NCBI GenBank assembly: GCA_014055495.1
Contig: WIAG01000019.1
Location: 1-59,875, forward strand
DNA: 59,875 nucleotides
Origin: Nitrospira sp. CR1.2
GTDB taxonomy: Bacteria > Nitrospirota > Nitrospiria > Nitrospirales > Nitrospiraceae
Direction: 5' to 3'
Shown in pieces: positions 35,510 to 44,941 of this stretch. Positions within the stretch are counted from its first letter, which is position 1. Every line of letters begins with the position of its first letter. The notes beneath the pieces are model-generated. The model was not told where the DNA came from. It made no database searches and saw only the letters and a list, made by a program, of their open reading frames with translations. The translations under genes and the position numbers were made by a program.

Positions 35510-36715
35510 TTATTCCTGAATCAGACGTTTCGTGTCTTCCAGATGCTTGGTCAAATAGGGCATGAACGGCGTGCCGCCGGTTCCGACTGCAGTAGGATTG
35601 CCGGCATGCGACTGATGCTGCCGAAAGATATACCGCTCCGCGTAATCCACGTGTATCTGACGGAACTGGGCCAACAGATCCACACAGGCGCAATAGGCCC
35701 GCCAGAGTTCGGGGTGCGTCGACTTCCGGTCGCGGACATACCCGAAGAGCAACGGACGCCCTTCACAGTCCCTACGCGACTCTAGCGCAGCAAGAAACGC
35801 CCGATGCCGTGGGGGCATATACTCTCGCATCTCCACGAGATATTGCGTCAGCGGATCCTCGGCATGGAGCACGCCCAGCCCAGCATCCAAAGCCGGCACG
35901 ATCGAACTTTGCGAACCGGTCTCGCCGCGGAATTGTTGCGGCTGTTCGGCATAGTCAGGCACGCCTTCGTAGATGATGCCGTTGGGTAAAGCCGGGCTAT
36001 TCTTCCAGCCGTGAATGTACGGGCGCACACGACTGTAATACATGTACGGATCGCACCGTTCCGGCATGCGAAGCAGGGTCTCACGCATGGCGTCCTGTGC
36101 CCCGGCGAGCACCCCTAGGCCGGCCAACACCGCGTCCACTCGACCCTCTCGCGCCCCATGATGTGCCTGCACGAGGCCCCGTAGCCCAGGCCCCGCCTTC
36201 GCTTCAATATCGATGTGGATCAGCACAAACCACTCCTCGTCGAGGCCACCCAGGAAATTCTGCAGCAGCACGATATTGCCGAGCTCGATAGGTTTATGGA
36301 GATCCAGACGCCGCCAATTGTGCAACGCGTAGGAGGCGTAGGACAGCACCGGCGGGCGCCCGAGCTGTTGGGCAACCTGACACCACGGACGAGCGAGACT
36401 CGCCGGCAGCCGGGTTGCGGGATGGTCGGGATCCTCCCAGACATAGGCATGACCGAGGAACGACAGGACCCGCATCACGGATCGAAAGACATCCAACCCC
36501 CACTCATCCGCCACAACGCCCATGATGTCCTGGCGATCCTGGATAACCGCACGTACCTGTCGAGCACTGAGCAGCTTGGGCAACTCGGTACCGATCTGAT
36601 TGAGAATTGGTTCCTGGGGCAACCGTTCGAGAGGATCCGTGACGGGAAGAAACCCGCGGTCAGGCGAGAGGTCGAACGCGGAGAGTGACAGCGGAGGAAC
36701 ATCTGAAGTCGCCAT
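35510..36715 (-). CDS. Indoleamine 2,3-dioxygenase family heme protein
   Basis: The 401-aa product aligns by motif with IDO: FVLIHIDIEAKAGPGL, YEGVPDY..FRGETGSQSS (262-271), MPPRHRAFLAALES (300-312) and the C-terminal GTGGTPFMPYL (378-388). His355 in FRQIHVDYAERYI corresponds to the proximal heme ligand (human H346). IDO inserts O2 into the indole ring of tryptophan or related indoles to give N-formylkynurenine. SD AGGAGGG lies five bases before ATG 36715, so the longer ORF to 36928 is rejected. No other kynurenine-pathway gene is in the window, so the physiological substrate is open. It is cytoplasmic, with no signal peptide. Confidence 0.88.
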   Translation of the reverse strand: MATSDVPPLSLSAFDLSPDRGFLPVTDPLERLPQEPILNQIGTELPKLLSARQVRAVIQDRQDIMGVVADEWGLDVFRSVMRVLSFLGHAYVWEDPDHPATRLPASLARPWCQVAQQLGRPPVLSYASYALHNWRRLDLHKPIELGNIVLLQNFLGGLDEEWFVLIHIDIEAKAGPGLRGLVQAHHGAREGRVDAVLAGLGVLAGAQDAMRETLLRMPERCDPYMYYSRVRPYIHGWKNSPALPNGIIYEGVPDYAEQPQQFRGETGSQSSIVPALDAGLGVLHAEDPLTQYLVEMREYMPPRHRAFLAALESRRDCEGRPLLFGYVRDRKSTHPELWRAYCACVDLLAQFRQIHVDYAERYIFRQHQSHAGNPTAVGTGGTPFMPYLTKHLEDTKRLIQE

Positions 36716-36899
36716 GGGCCCTCCTGCGCCGAATGCGAATACGTTACTGTACCACAGGCCGTTTGCCCACTGCTGCCAGACCTCAGCTCGCCTACCGAGA
36801 AGGTGGATGATGTACCATTCGTAACCGGGTACGGAGCAGGATGGATGAGGAGAGTGCCGGAACGTGACTCGAACGGTCAGAAAAATGCTGCACGGAGAA

Positions 36900-37484
36900 C
36901 TAGGTCTCCGCCGGCTTCTCCCGCACATTGAATTGATTCATGGCCGTCGCGACGTCGCGGTTGAGCAGCAATTCGAGAGCGTCCACCGCTCGGTCCAGAC
37001 AAGGTTCATATGCAACCCGCTCCTCCCGGGAGAGCGATTCCAGCACGTAGTCCGCCGTATCTTGTCTCGGCGCCGGACGGCCCACCCCGATCTTCAGTCG
37101 AACGAACTGCGGCGTCCCTAACGCTTCGATCACGGACTTGATGCCGTTATGACCGCCGCTGCCGCCGTCCCGCCTGATGCGCAAACGACCCGGCTCCAGG
37201 TCCAGATCATCATGCACCACTACCAGGGCATCGGGAGTAAGACCGAGCTCGCGAAGGAGACCTTTGAGGGGGGGACCGCTGAGATTCATCCAGTCGAGCG
37301 TACCGGCGAGCTCGACGAGTTTGGAACCGGCGCGACCCGAGCCTCGCTGGGCCGCGCCCTTCCGGGTGAGACGTATCGACCACCGCGCCGCCGCCCGCTC
37401 GATTACCCAGCAACCGATATTATGCCGCGTGTCGGCATATTCGGATCCGGGATTGCCCAAGCCAACGAGCAGGCGCACCGCCAC
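36900..37484 (-). CDS. pth: Peptidyl-tRNA hydrolase
   Basis: Pth frees tRNA from prematurely released peptidyl-tRNA. LVGLGNPGSEYADTRHNIG contains the catalytic His21, and VVHDDLDLEPGRLRIR with GSGGHNGIKS are the other family signatures. Length 194 aa is usual. It abuts rplY and belongs to the common prs-rplY-pth operon. Confidence 0.96.
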   Translation of the reverse strand: MAVRLLVGLGNPGSEYADTRHNIGCWVIERAAARWSIRLTRKGAAQRGSGRAGSKLVELAGTLDWMNLSGPPLKGLLRELGLTPDALVVVHDDLDLEPGRLRIRRDGGSGGHNGIKSVIEALGTPQFVRLKIGVGRPAPRQDTADYVLESLSREERVAYEPCLDRAVDALELLLNRDVATAMNQFNVREKPAET

Positions 37485-38251
37485 TACTTCTTCTTCTCGG
37501 CTTCCTTCTTGGCTGGAGCGGCTCCCGCCTTGGGCGCAGCCGCCCCGGCCTTGGCATCACCCGCCTTGCCTGCCTCAGCTCCGGCCGCGCCTTCAGCCGC
37601 AGCCTTCCCCTTAGCCGCCACTTCCGGCTCCTTGGCCCCTTCGGCACCCGCCGCGCCGGTCGCCAGCAAGGATTCGAGCTTGGCGTCGGTCATTGGAGCC
37701 GCCACACTCACGACCATGTGGTCGGGATCGTCCAGGAAGCGCAAGCCTTCCGTCTTCGGAATATCCTTGAGATGGATACCTTCATTAATCTGGAGCTGCG
37801 AGGCATCGACGGCGATGAAATCCGGCAACACCGACGGGAGACATTCGACATGCAGTTCGCGCAACGCCTGATGCAGCACACCGCCCTCTTTCAGGCCGAT
37901 CGGCTGACCGCCGGTGAGATGGATAGGAACCTTGACGCGAATCGGCTTATCCATGGCGACTTCGAAGAAGTCGGCATGCAGCACGCTGCTCGTAATCGGA
38001 TCCACCTGAAAGTCTCGCAACAATGCCGTGCGATTCGGTTTGCTCTTCGCCCCGTTGACGGTGAGGGAAATGAGCGCCGTGCTCCCTGCTTGGGATCGCA
38101 ACACTTTCACCAACTCATCCGGCTTGACGGAGAGTAACAAACACTCTCCCTGACCGTACAACACCGCCGGAACTCGACCGGCACGACGAAGTTGACGCGC
38201 AGGGCCCTTGCCTCCACCATCTCTGCTCTCAACGGTTAACTCGAATTTCAT
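37484..38251 (-). CDS. rplY: 50S ribosomal protein L25/general stress protein Ctc
   Basis: The 255-aa product is the long TL5/Ctc form: an N-terminal 5S rRNA-binding domain (LTVESRDGGGKGPARQLRRAG, VPAVLYG), a C-terminal beta domain (VPIHLTGG, PKTEGLRFLDDPD), then an Ala/Lys/Glu-rich tail of about 60 residues. ATG 38251 (MKFELTV) is the family start; the ORF extension to 38323 is not. It is between prs and pth. Confidence 0.94.
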   Translation of the reverse strand: MKFELTVESRDGGGKGPARQLRRAGRVPAVLYGQGECLLLSVKPDELVKVLRSQAGSTALISLTVNGAKSKPNRTALLRDFQVDPITSSVLHADFFEVAMDKPIRVKVPIHLTGGQPIGLKEGGVLHQALRELHVECLPSVLPDFIAVDASQLQINEGIHLKDIPKTEGLRFLDDPDHMVVSVAAPMTDAKLESLLATGAAGAEGAKEPEVAAKGKAAAEGAAGAEAGKAGDAKAGAAAPKAGAAPAKKEAEKKK

Positions 38252-38288
38252 GATACTCCTCCTCGACCTGTCGCTCGACGCGGACGGC

Positions 38289-39230
38289 CTACACGAATAA
38301 CGAACTGACTGATTCATCCTCATGGATACGCCTGATGGCCTCGCCGAACAGCGGCGCCACAGACAACAATTTCAACTTCGGGCACTTCAGGTCTTTCCCG
38401 CGCAATGGAATCGAATCGGTCACGATCACTTCTGTCAGACCGGACTGCTGAAGCCGTTCCAGAGCGGGCCCGGACAACACACCATGCGAACAGCCGGCCC
38501 ACACTTCTCGAGCCCCTTTATCGAGACAGGCTTGCGCCCCCTGCACAATGGTGCCAGCGGTATCGATCATATCGTCAAGGAGCAGGGCGCTTTTGCCTTG
38601 CACATCGCCGATAATGTTCATGACTTGCGCCTGGTTGGGCCCCTCACGCCGCTTGTCGATAATGGCAAGATTCGCCTGAAGCCGTTTGGCAAAGGCCCTC
38701 GCCCGCTCCACTCCACCGGCGTCGGGGGACACCACGACCAAATCCTCGATCTTGCGTTTGGTAATGTAATCCAGCAGCACCGGCAACGCGTACAAATTGT
38801 CCACGGGAATATCGAAGAACCCTTGAATCTGGCTGGCGTGCAGGTCCATCGTCAGCACCCGGTCCGCACCGGCCGTGGTAATCAGATCCGCCACCAGCTT
38901 GGCCGAAATGGGCACGCGCGGTTGATCTTTGCGGTCCTGGCGGGCATACCCGAAATAGGGAATCACCGCGGTAATGCGGTTGGCCGACGAACGCTTCAAC
39001 GCATCGATCATGATGAGCATCTCCATGATCGAATCATTGACCGGGGCACAGCAGGACTGAATCAAGAACACATCCGCCCCGCGAACATTTTCTTCTACGC
39101 GAACGCGGATCTCACCATCACTGAACGAAGAGACCGTGGCAGCGCTGATGGGCAAATCGAGATACGTTCCGATCGCGCGCGCAAGCGCAGGATTGGCGTT
39201 GCCCGAAAAGAGCTTCATTTCCCTGTTCAT
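38289..39230 (-). CDS. prs: Ribose-phosphate pyrophosphokinase
   Basis: Prs makes PRPP from ribose 5-phosphate and ATP. The sequence shows [47 protein letters not shown] (metal-binding loop), and the PRPP loop [13 protein letters not shown]. From ATG 39230 (SD AAGGGGTGG) it is 313 aa, the normal length. A promoter candidate lies about 150 bp upstream. It leads prs-rplY-pth. Confidence 0.96.
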   Translation of the reverse strand: MNREMKLFSGNANPALARAIGTYLDLPISAATVSSFSDGEIRVRVEENVRGADVFLIQSCCAPVNDSIMEMLIMIDALKRSSANRITAVIPYFGYARQDRKDQPRVPISAKLVADLITTAGADRVLTMDLHASQIQGFFDIPVDNLYALPVLLDYITKRKIEDLVVVSPDAGGVERARAFAKRLQANLAIIDKRREGPNQAQVMNIIGDVQGKSALLLDDMIDTAGTIVQGAQACLDKGAREVWAGCSHGVLSGPALERLQQSGLTEVIVTDSIPLRGKDLKCPKLKLLSVAPLFGEAIRRIHEDESVSSLFV

Positions 39231-39537
39231 TCCACCCCTTACGATTCGGTACGTGGCGATACGGCTGCTGTATACGATGCTGGTCGAGTTCGTACAACAC
39301 GGTGGGCACGGACAGGACCCGTAGTCAATCCCGTTGACCTCGTGCACTATCCGAACAAGCGGACGCCTACCGAAGCTCAGCACAATAACGAAAAGGTCCG
39401 GAAGTTGTCAACCAATCGACTAGAAGCGACGTGCCGTGGGCGAGCTGACCGGCCCGCCTACCATGGGGCCATGGCGTGATCGCAAGAGACGATGGAGGCT
39501 CCAGGCGACCGGGCATCCGGAACTGGTGAAGCGCCCC
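39231..39537. other. Intergenic region between ispE and prs
   Basis: This 307-bp gap holds the prs promoter candidate. I looked for the tRNA-Gln found here in some genomes and did not find a cloverleaf. Open frames on the plus strand are shadows extending from antisense prs. Confidence 0.5.
39382..39411 (-). promoter_or_regulatory. Sigma-70-type promoter for prs-rplY-pth
   Basis: Minus strand: -35 TTGACA (39406-39411), 18-bp spacer, -10 TATTGT (39382-39387). Predicted start near 39375, with a leader of about 145 nt before prs. Confidence 0.5.
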
Positions 39538-40437
39538 TCACACCACACTCGCCTCAGGCACACCACCCGCCGGGACGGCGTAGGCCTTCCTCTGTGGATC
39601 GTCACCGCAGACCAGGGCGGCCTGCTTGGCCGTCGCCTCCTCCCTAAATACCCCGAACATCGTGGCACCGCTCCCCGACAGGAGGGCGACTTCGGCCCCC
39701 AGGCTCATGAGTTGATGTTTGATGTGAGCCAGCACTGGATGCTGAGCAAAGACAGGCGCCTCAAAGTCGTTTTCCACCAGGGGCATGATCTCTGCCCAGT
39801 TGAAGGTGGACCGATTCCCTAACTGCAACAACGATTCGGAGAGGGGGCGGACACTCCGGCGAGTAGCGGCGAGTTGCTGGTAGGCCCATTTCGTTTCGAC
39901 AGGAAACCCCGGGTTGACCAGCACGATCCATCTCTGCCCCGTCACCTGTACCGGCCGAACCTGTTCGCCCCGACCGGTCACACGAGCGGCAGGTGCCACG
40001 AAGAAGAACGGCACATCGCTCCCAAGCTGCTGGCCCACCTCGGCCATCTGCTCGACTGACCAGTTCAGTTCAAGCAACCGAGTCAACCCAAGAATCGTCG
40101 CCGCCGCGTCACTGCTTCCTCCGCCCAGTCCGGCCCCCATCGGAATACGCTTGGTCAGACTGATAGAGAGATCAATGGACTGATCCGCTCGGGCCAACAC
40201 AAGTTGCGCAGCACGATAGACGAGATTGCTTTGGTCGACCGCCAACGCGGCATGATCGCAACGCAACGCGATACGCGAGGCATCGGCAGGCTGCATAGTG
40301 AGAGTGATCTCATCGGTCAGTCCGACCGTGTGCATGAGCGACCAGACGGCATGGAACCCGTCGGGGCGCCGTTCGAGCACCCGGAGAATCAAATTCACTT
40401 TGGCAGGAGTCAGAACTCGCAGACTGGTCGCATTCAC
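39538..40437 (-). CDS. ispE: 4-diphosphocytidyl-2-C-methyl-D-erythritol kinase
   Basis: IspE is the GHMP kinase of the non-mevalonate isoprenoid pathway. The N-terminal PAKVNLILRV (catalytic Lys), RPDGFHAV and the ATP loop PMGAGLGGGSSDAAA are diagnostic, with LLSGSGATMFGVF near the C-terminus. Length 299 aa. It lies 21 bp after pilR on the same strand and upstream of prs. Confidence 0.96.
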   Translation of the reverse strand: MNATSLRVLTPAKVNLILRVLERRPDGFHAVWSLMHTVGLTDEITLTMQPADASRIALRCDHAALAVDQSNLVYRAAQLVLARADQSIDLSISLTKRIPMGAGLGGGSSDAAATILGLTRLLELNWSVEQMAEVGQQLGSDVPFFFVAPAARVTGRGEQVRPVQVTGQRWIVLVNPGFPVETKWAYQQLAATRRSVRPLSESLLQLGNRSTFNWAEIMPLVENDFEAPVFAQHPVLAHIKHQLMSLGAEVALLSGSGATMFGVFREEATAKQAALVCGDDPQRKAYAVPAGGVPEASVV

Positions 40438-40458
40438 TCGCAGCGTACTGGGGCGGCG

Positions 40459-41838
40459 CTAATCCCGGCCTCCTTTGATTTCATATTTTTCGAGACGGTA
40501 CCGAAACGACCGGGTATTCAATCGCAAGAGACGCGCGGCGCGCTTCTTGACCCACTGGCTCCGTTCGAGCGCTTTCAACAGCAGGTCTTTCTCGATCGTG
40601 TTGATGAGCCCCTCAAGATCCAGACCGTCCTCCGGCAAATCGGACGGCACCGTCTGCTGATTGGTCACCGGCTTGTGAAGCCACCCGCGAATGTCTGCAT
40701 CCGTCACCGACGATCCCGTTGTGAAGGCCACGACGCGCTCGATCACGTTCTCCAATTCCCGAACGTTTCCCCTCCACTCATGCGCCAGCAGTACGCGCAT
40801 GGCCTCCTGGCTCATCGTCGGCACTGGTTTACCACTTTCCTTGGCAAATTTCTCCAGAAAATGTTGGGTCAACAGGGGAATGTCGCCGCTGCGCATGCGC
40901 AAGGGCGGGAGTTTGATCGGAATGACATCGAGCCGATAATACAGGTCTTCGCGGAACGCCCCTTCGGCGACCGCCCGCTCCAGATCGCGATTCGTCGCCG
41001 CGACGATGCGCACATCGACCTTCACGTCCTGGGTCCCACCCACACGCCGGAACTCGCGCTCCTGGATGACCCGCAACAGCTTGACCTGGATGGCCGGCGT
41101 CGTGTCGCCGATCTCGTCTAGGAAGATCGTCCCCCCGTTGGCCACTTCAAACAATCCGGCCTTATTCGACACTGCTCCCGTGAACGAGCCCTTCATATGG
41201 CCGAACAATTCGCTTTCCAGCAAGGTTTCCGGCACCGCGCTGCAATTCACCGTGACAAACGGCATCGAGGCACGAGCACTGTTGAAATGGATCGCCCGTG
41301 CCACCAGTTCCTTGCCCGTCCCGCTCTCTCCGCCGATCAGGACATTGCTCTTGGAATCGGCTACCTTTTTGATCACATCGTAGACCTTCTGCATCGCCTC
41401 GCTCTGGCCGATGATCTGGGAAAAGGACGACTGGCTGGCCAGTTCCCGCTTGAGCAACATGTTCTCGGTCGACAGCCGACGCCGTTCGATCGCGTTGCGG
41501 ATAATCAGCTGTACCTCATCGATCTGAAACGGCTTGGTGAGATAGTCGTACGCCCCGTGCTTCATCGCTTCGACCGCCGATTCAGCCGACGCGAACGCGG
41601 TAATCACCAATACGACGGTGTCCGGCGAAGACGCCTTCACGGCTTTCAGCACATCCAGGCCGCCGGCTCTGGGCATCTTGAGGTCCGTGATGACGAGATC
41701 GAAAATCTCCTTATGAATCTGCGCGATGGCTTCTTCCCCGTCCGACGCCGCGGTCACGGCATATCCGGCCCGCTTGAGCATGATACTCAGGACATCGCGC
41801 AGTCCCTGTTCGTCATCGACGACTAAAATCTTTTCCAC
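40459..41838 (-). CDS. pilR: Sigma-54-dependent response regulator, PilR-like (NtrC family)
   Basis: REC domain (D52 in LVITDLKMPRAGG), AAA+ domain (GESGTGKE 170-177, GGTIFLDEIG 235-244) and a Fis-type HTH (RAARLLRLNTRSFRYRLEKY). The sigma-54 contact loop reads GSFTGA (217-222) rather than the common GAFTGA. It overlaps the kinase gene by 16 bp and the pilC gene follows upstream, so the kinase-regulator pair is best called PilS-PilR, which activate pilin genes. Other NtrC-type roles cannot be excluded. Confidence 0.85.
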   Translation of the reverse strand: MEKILVVDDEQGLRDVLSIMLKRAGYAVTAASDGEEAIAQIHKEIFDLVITDLKMPRAGGLDVLKAVKASSPDTVVLVITAFASAESAVEAMKHGAYDYLTKPFQIDEVQLIIRNAIERRRLSTENMLLKRELASQSSFSQIIGQSEAMQKVYDVIKKVADSKSNVLIGGESGTGKELVARAIHFNSARASMPFVTVNCSAVPETLLESELFGHMKGSFTGAVSNKAGLFEVANGGTIFLDEIGDTTPAIQVKLLRVIQEREFRRVGGTQDVKVDVRIVAATNRDLERAVAEGAFREDLYYRLDVIPIKLPPLRMRSGDIPLLTQHFLEKFAKESGKPVPTMSQEAMRVLLAHEWRGNVRELENVIERVVAFTTGSSVTDADIRGWLHKPVTNQQTVPSDLPEDGLDLEGLINTIEKDLLLKALERSQWVKKRAARLLRLNTRSFRYRLEKYEIKGGRD

Positions 41839-43544
41839 GGTTCCCTTCCTTCATGCCGCAGCCGGAACCCGGTCTCCGCAGACTGCGGGAGACAGACGAC
41901 GAACCGCGCACCGCTCCCGACTTCGCTTTCCACCTTGATCCACCCCTCATGGAGATCCACGATCCGGTGCACCTGGGCCAAACCCAACCCCGAGCCCTCT
42001 TTTTTTGTCGTAAAAAACGGAAGAAAGATCTTGTCAAAGTTCTGTTTGGGGATGCCTTCTCCGCTGTCCTGGAAGCTGATCTCGATGACATCGGCACGCC
42101 GACCGCCGACCTCCACCCGCCGTAGCCCTGTGGCGATCATCAGCGTCCCTCCGCGGGGCATGGCATCGAAGGCATTGACCGCCAAATTCCAAAACACCTG
42201 CTTCAGCTGGTCTTGATCGACCTCTGCGATCAGGCTTGCCGGTGCCATACGGGAGACGATCGAGATCCTCGTGCGTGACTGCGCCTCATGTTGGATCAGA
42301 TCCAGCGTATCGGCAAGGACTTTGTTCAAATCTTGCTCGGCGATGCGTAAGGCGGGCGGCCGTGCATACTGGAGAAATTCCGTGATGATGTTGTCGAGCC
42401 GCCGGGCCTCCCGAATAGCAATGTCCATCAACCGCTGGCTGGTTTCATCGGAGCCCACGTCCTGCCGTAACATCTGCATGGCCCCGGCAAGCGCGCCCAA
42501 TGGATTGCGTATTTCGTGCGCCATACCCGCCGACATCTCACCCAGATTGGCCAGCCATTCCCGCCGACGCATCTCTTCTTCCAGGTAGCGAATCTGCGTG
42601 AGATCCTTGAAGACTCCCACCAGACCACGCTGCGTCCCCTGCTCCTGGAGCGGTGAGACGGTCATGCCGAGCACGAGACAGCTGCCATTCGCATGAAAAC
42701 AGTCGACCTCAAAGCGCAGAGGCGACAGCGACGTCGGATCTGTCTCCTCCGCCCCTTCCTCAGAGTGCCAATTGAAGACCTCCTGCCACAAGCGACCCTG
42801 TACATCCGAGAAGGCGTAGCCGGTGACTTCATGCGCCGCAGGATTGAACGACGTGATACGCCCCTCTTGGTCCGTGGTAAACACACCGCTGCTGATGCTG
42901 CGGACGATGCTCTCGTGGAACACCTGCAGGCGGGTGAGGCCCTGCTCCTTCTCCCGTAAGGATTGATCGGCGTGCCGAAGCTCGTCGGCCAGCACACCGC
43001 TCAAGAATCCGACGACCAAGAACGCAAGCCCGTACACCTCAAAGGTCTGCAGCGCTTCAGGTCCTTCGAGCTTGCTGGGGGGCAACCAAACGGACGCATT
43101 CAAGAGCCCGAAGTATTGGACCGCCGTGATGGCGCCGAACAGGAACGTACACCCGGCTCCCGTGACAATGCCGACTCGCCGGTGCGGAACCAGACTGGCC
43201 ACCGTCACGGTGATGACATACAACACGGCAAACGGGCTCTCGACTCCCCCGGTCCTTGCGATCAGGACGGTCTCGAGGGCCACATCGACTCCGACCTGCA
43301 CCCAGATGAACGCCGAATGGGCAGCCGCGGTCGTGAGCCGCCTCAACACCACCGCATACACGATCGTAATGGTGTAGGTGAAGACGATTAAGGCGGTAAA
43401 GGTGGGCGCAGATTCGCCGCGTGTCGACTGAAAGGCCAGGGACAACCCCAGCATCAGCGTGACCAGCACCACCCGCAACCCCATCAGCCAATGGAGTCTG
43501 GTCTTAAGTTCAGGAACGGAGCGGTCGCCGGGCGATGTAGACAT
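41823..43544 (-). CDS. pilS: Membrane PAS histidine kinase, PilS-like
   Basis: The product from ATG 43544 (573 aa) has about six membrane segments in the first 190 residues, a PAS domain (FTTDQEGRITSFNPAAHEVTGY), HisKA with His343 (MAHEIRNPLGA) and HATPase_c (GSGLGLAQVHRI). This is the PilS layout. An in-frame ATG at 43631 would add 29 low-complexity residues; neither start has a convincing SD. It lies between pilC and pilR and senses membrane signals, in other bacteria the pilin pool. Confidence 0.85.
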   Translation of the reverse strand: MSTSPGDRSVPELKTRLHWLMGLRVVLVTLMLGLSLAFQSTRGESAPTFTALIVFTYTITIVYAVVLRRLTTAAAHSAFIWVQVGVDVALETVLIARTGGVESPFAVLYVITVTVASLVPHRRVGIVTGAGCTFLFGAITAVQYFGLLNASVWLPPSKLEGPEALQTFEVYGLAFLVVGFLSGVLADELRHADQSLREKEQGLTRLQVFHESIVRSISSGVFTTDQEGRITSFNPAAHEVTGYAFSDVQGRLWQEVFNWHSEEGAEETDPTSLSPLRFEVDCFHANGSCLVLGMTVSPLQEQGTQRGLVGVFKDLTQIRYLEEEMRRREWLANLGEMSAGMAHEIRNPLGALAGAMQMLRQDVGSDETSQRLMDIAIREARRLDNIITEFLQYARPPALRIAEQDLNKVLADTLDLIQHEAQSRTRISIVSRMAPASLIAEVDQDQLKQVFWNLAVNAFDAMPRGGTLMIATGLRRVEVGGRRADVIEISFQDSGEGIPKQNFDKIFLPFFTTKKEGSGLGLAQVHRIVDLHEGWIKVESEVGSGARFVVCLPQSAETGFRLRHEGREPWKRF

Positions 43545-43723
43545 GTGCTCACTCGCCTGCGGAGTCGCTGCCTGGCGGTCGAGGGATGAGGCGGTGCCGT
43601 TGGTCGGATTCGGGCAGGTTGAAGACAGCATGTCGGGCGCATTGCCCTGATGGATGTGCGACGCACGGCCCTCTCGAACGATCGGGCCGTGCGCCGTGAA
43701 GCGAATGCGACTGTGCGGCGGCG

Positions 43724-44941
43724 CTATTGAATGGCTTGCGCCATCGTGAAGATCGGCAGGTACATCGCGATCACGATAAACCCGATGATGGTACCCAGCA
43801 CCACCATCATGATCGGTTCCAGGAGAGACGTGAGCGTTTCGACCGCCTGGTCGACCTCATCCTCATAGAAATCGGCGATCTTGCCGAGCATGGCATCGAG
43901 CGCGCCGGTGGACTCTCCGACAGCGATCATGTGCGTGACCATTTTCGGAAACACGTTGCATTTGGCCAGCGGTTCGGAAATGGTTTTTCCGCCGCTGATG
44001 CTCACCCGGGCATTCATCAGCGCTTCTTCAATCACTTTGTTGCCGGAGGTCTTCGCGCAGATGCTCAATCCTTCCAACAGCGGCACACCGCTGGTGATCA
44101 AGGTACCCAGCGTACGGGTAAATTTTGCCACGGACGCCTTCCTGATCAAGTCTCCCACGATCGGCGTCTTGAGGAGCAGCTTGTCGATCACGACCCGCCC
44201 ATTCACCGTGGCATAGTAGCGTTTGATCGCGATGATCGCGCCCACCACGGCGCCGAACATGGCATACCAGTAGCTTTGGAAGAAATTGCTGACGTTGATG
44301 ACGATCTGCGTCGGGCCAGGAAGTCCGACCTTGCCGCCGGACATTTCCGTGAACATCTGCGCAAACACCGGGATGACCCACACCATCAGCACACTGATAA
44401 TGATCACCGCCACCCCGACGATGGCCGTCGGATACACCATCGCCGACTTGATCTGGCCCTTCAATTTCATGGCCTTTTCAATGTGCTTGGCCAAACGGGT
44501 CAGAATCGTGTCGAGCAGACCGCCCACCTCACCGGCGTGGATCATGTTGACGTACAGATCGTCGAACACTTTGGGGTGGCGTTTTAATGCGTCGGAGAAC
44601 GTGGAGCCGGCCTCCACACTATTTTTGACATCGCCGACCGTTTCGCGCAGGACCTTATTTTCCGACTGGGTGGAGAGAATGTCGAGGCACTGGATCAGCG
44701 GCAATCCGGCATTAATCATTGTCCCGAACTGGCGCGTGAACACGACGAGATCCTTGTCGGTCAGCCCACCCCCGATGTTCAGCTTGAACTTGCCGCCCAT
44801 GCCCGACTTTTCTTCCAGGCTGGTCACGACGACCTGCTGCTTGCGAAGTTGCTCCACCGCCTCGTCCCTGGTCTTGGCGGTGAGCTCGCCTTTCTTCACA
44901 GCCCCCTGGCGGTTTCGGCCGACATAGGCGAATGTACTCAT
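43724..44941 (-). CDS. pilC: Type IV pilus inner-membrane platform protein
   Basis: PilC is the cytoplasmic-membrane platform of the type IV pilus (T2SF domain, duplicated). The N-terminal FAYVGRNRQGAVKKGEL, the two repeats FTRQFGTMINAGLPL and FTRTLGTLITSGVPL, and the C-terminal TSLLEPIMMVVLGTIIGFIVIAMY (membrane helix) are diagnostic. Length 405 aa. The pilB and pilT ATPases usually upstream are not in the window; pgsA precedes it instead after a 379-bp gap. Confidence 0.95.
   Translation of the reverse strand: MSTFAYVGRNRQGAVKKGELTAKTRDEAVEQLRKQQVVVTSLEEKSGMGGKFKLNIGGGLTDKDLVVFTRQFGTMINAGLPLIQCLDILSTQSENKVLRETVGDVKNSVEAGSTFSDALKRHPKVFDDLYVNMIHAGEVGGLLDTILTRLAKHIEKAMKLKGQIKSAMVYPTAIVGVAVIIISVLMVWVIPVFAQMFTEMSGGKVGLPGPTQIVINVSNFFQSYWYAMFGAVVGAIIAIKRYYATVNGRVVIDKLLLKTPIVGDLIRKASVAKFTRTLGTLITSGVPLLEGLSICAKTSGNKVIEEALMNARVSISGGKTISEPLAKCNVFPKMVTHMIAVGESTGALDAMLGKIADFYEDEVDQAVETLTSLLEPIMMVVLGTIIGFIVIAMYLPIFTMAQAIQ

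Noticed and set aside
38322-39479. 385-aa plus-strand open frame
   Set aside because: Exactly antisense to prs, which has every family motif; the antisense product has typical shadow composition and no SD.
39420-39537. Possible tRNA-Gln between ispE and prs
   Set aside because: No TPsiC-like GTTCRA or acceptor stem could be paired on either strand.
40204-41121. 305-aa plus-strand open frame
   Set aside because: Antisense to pilR and the start of ispE; shadow composition.
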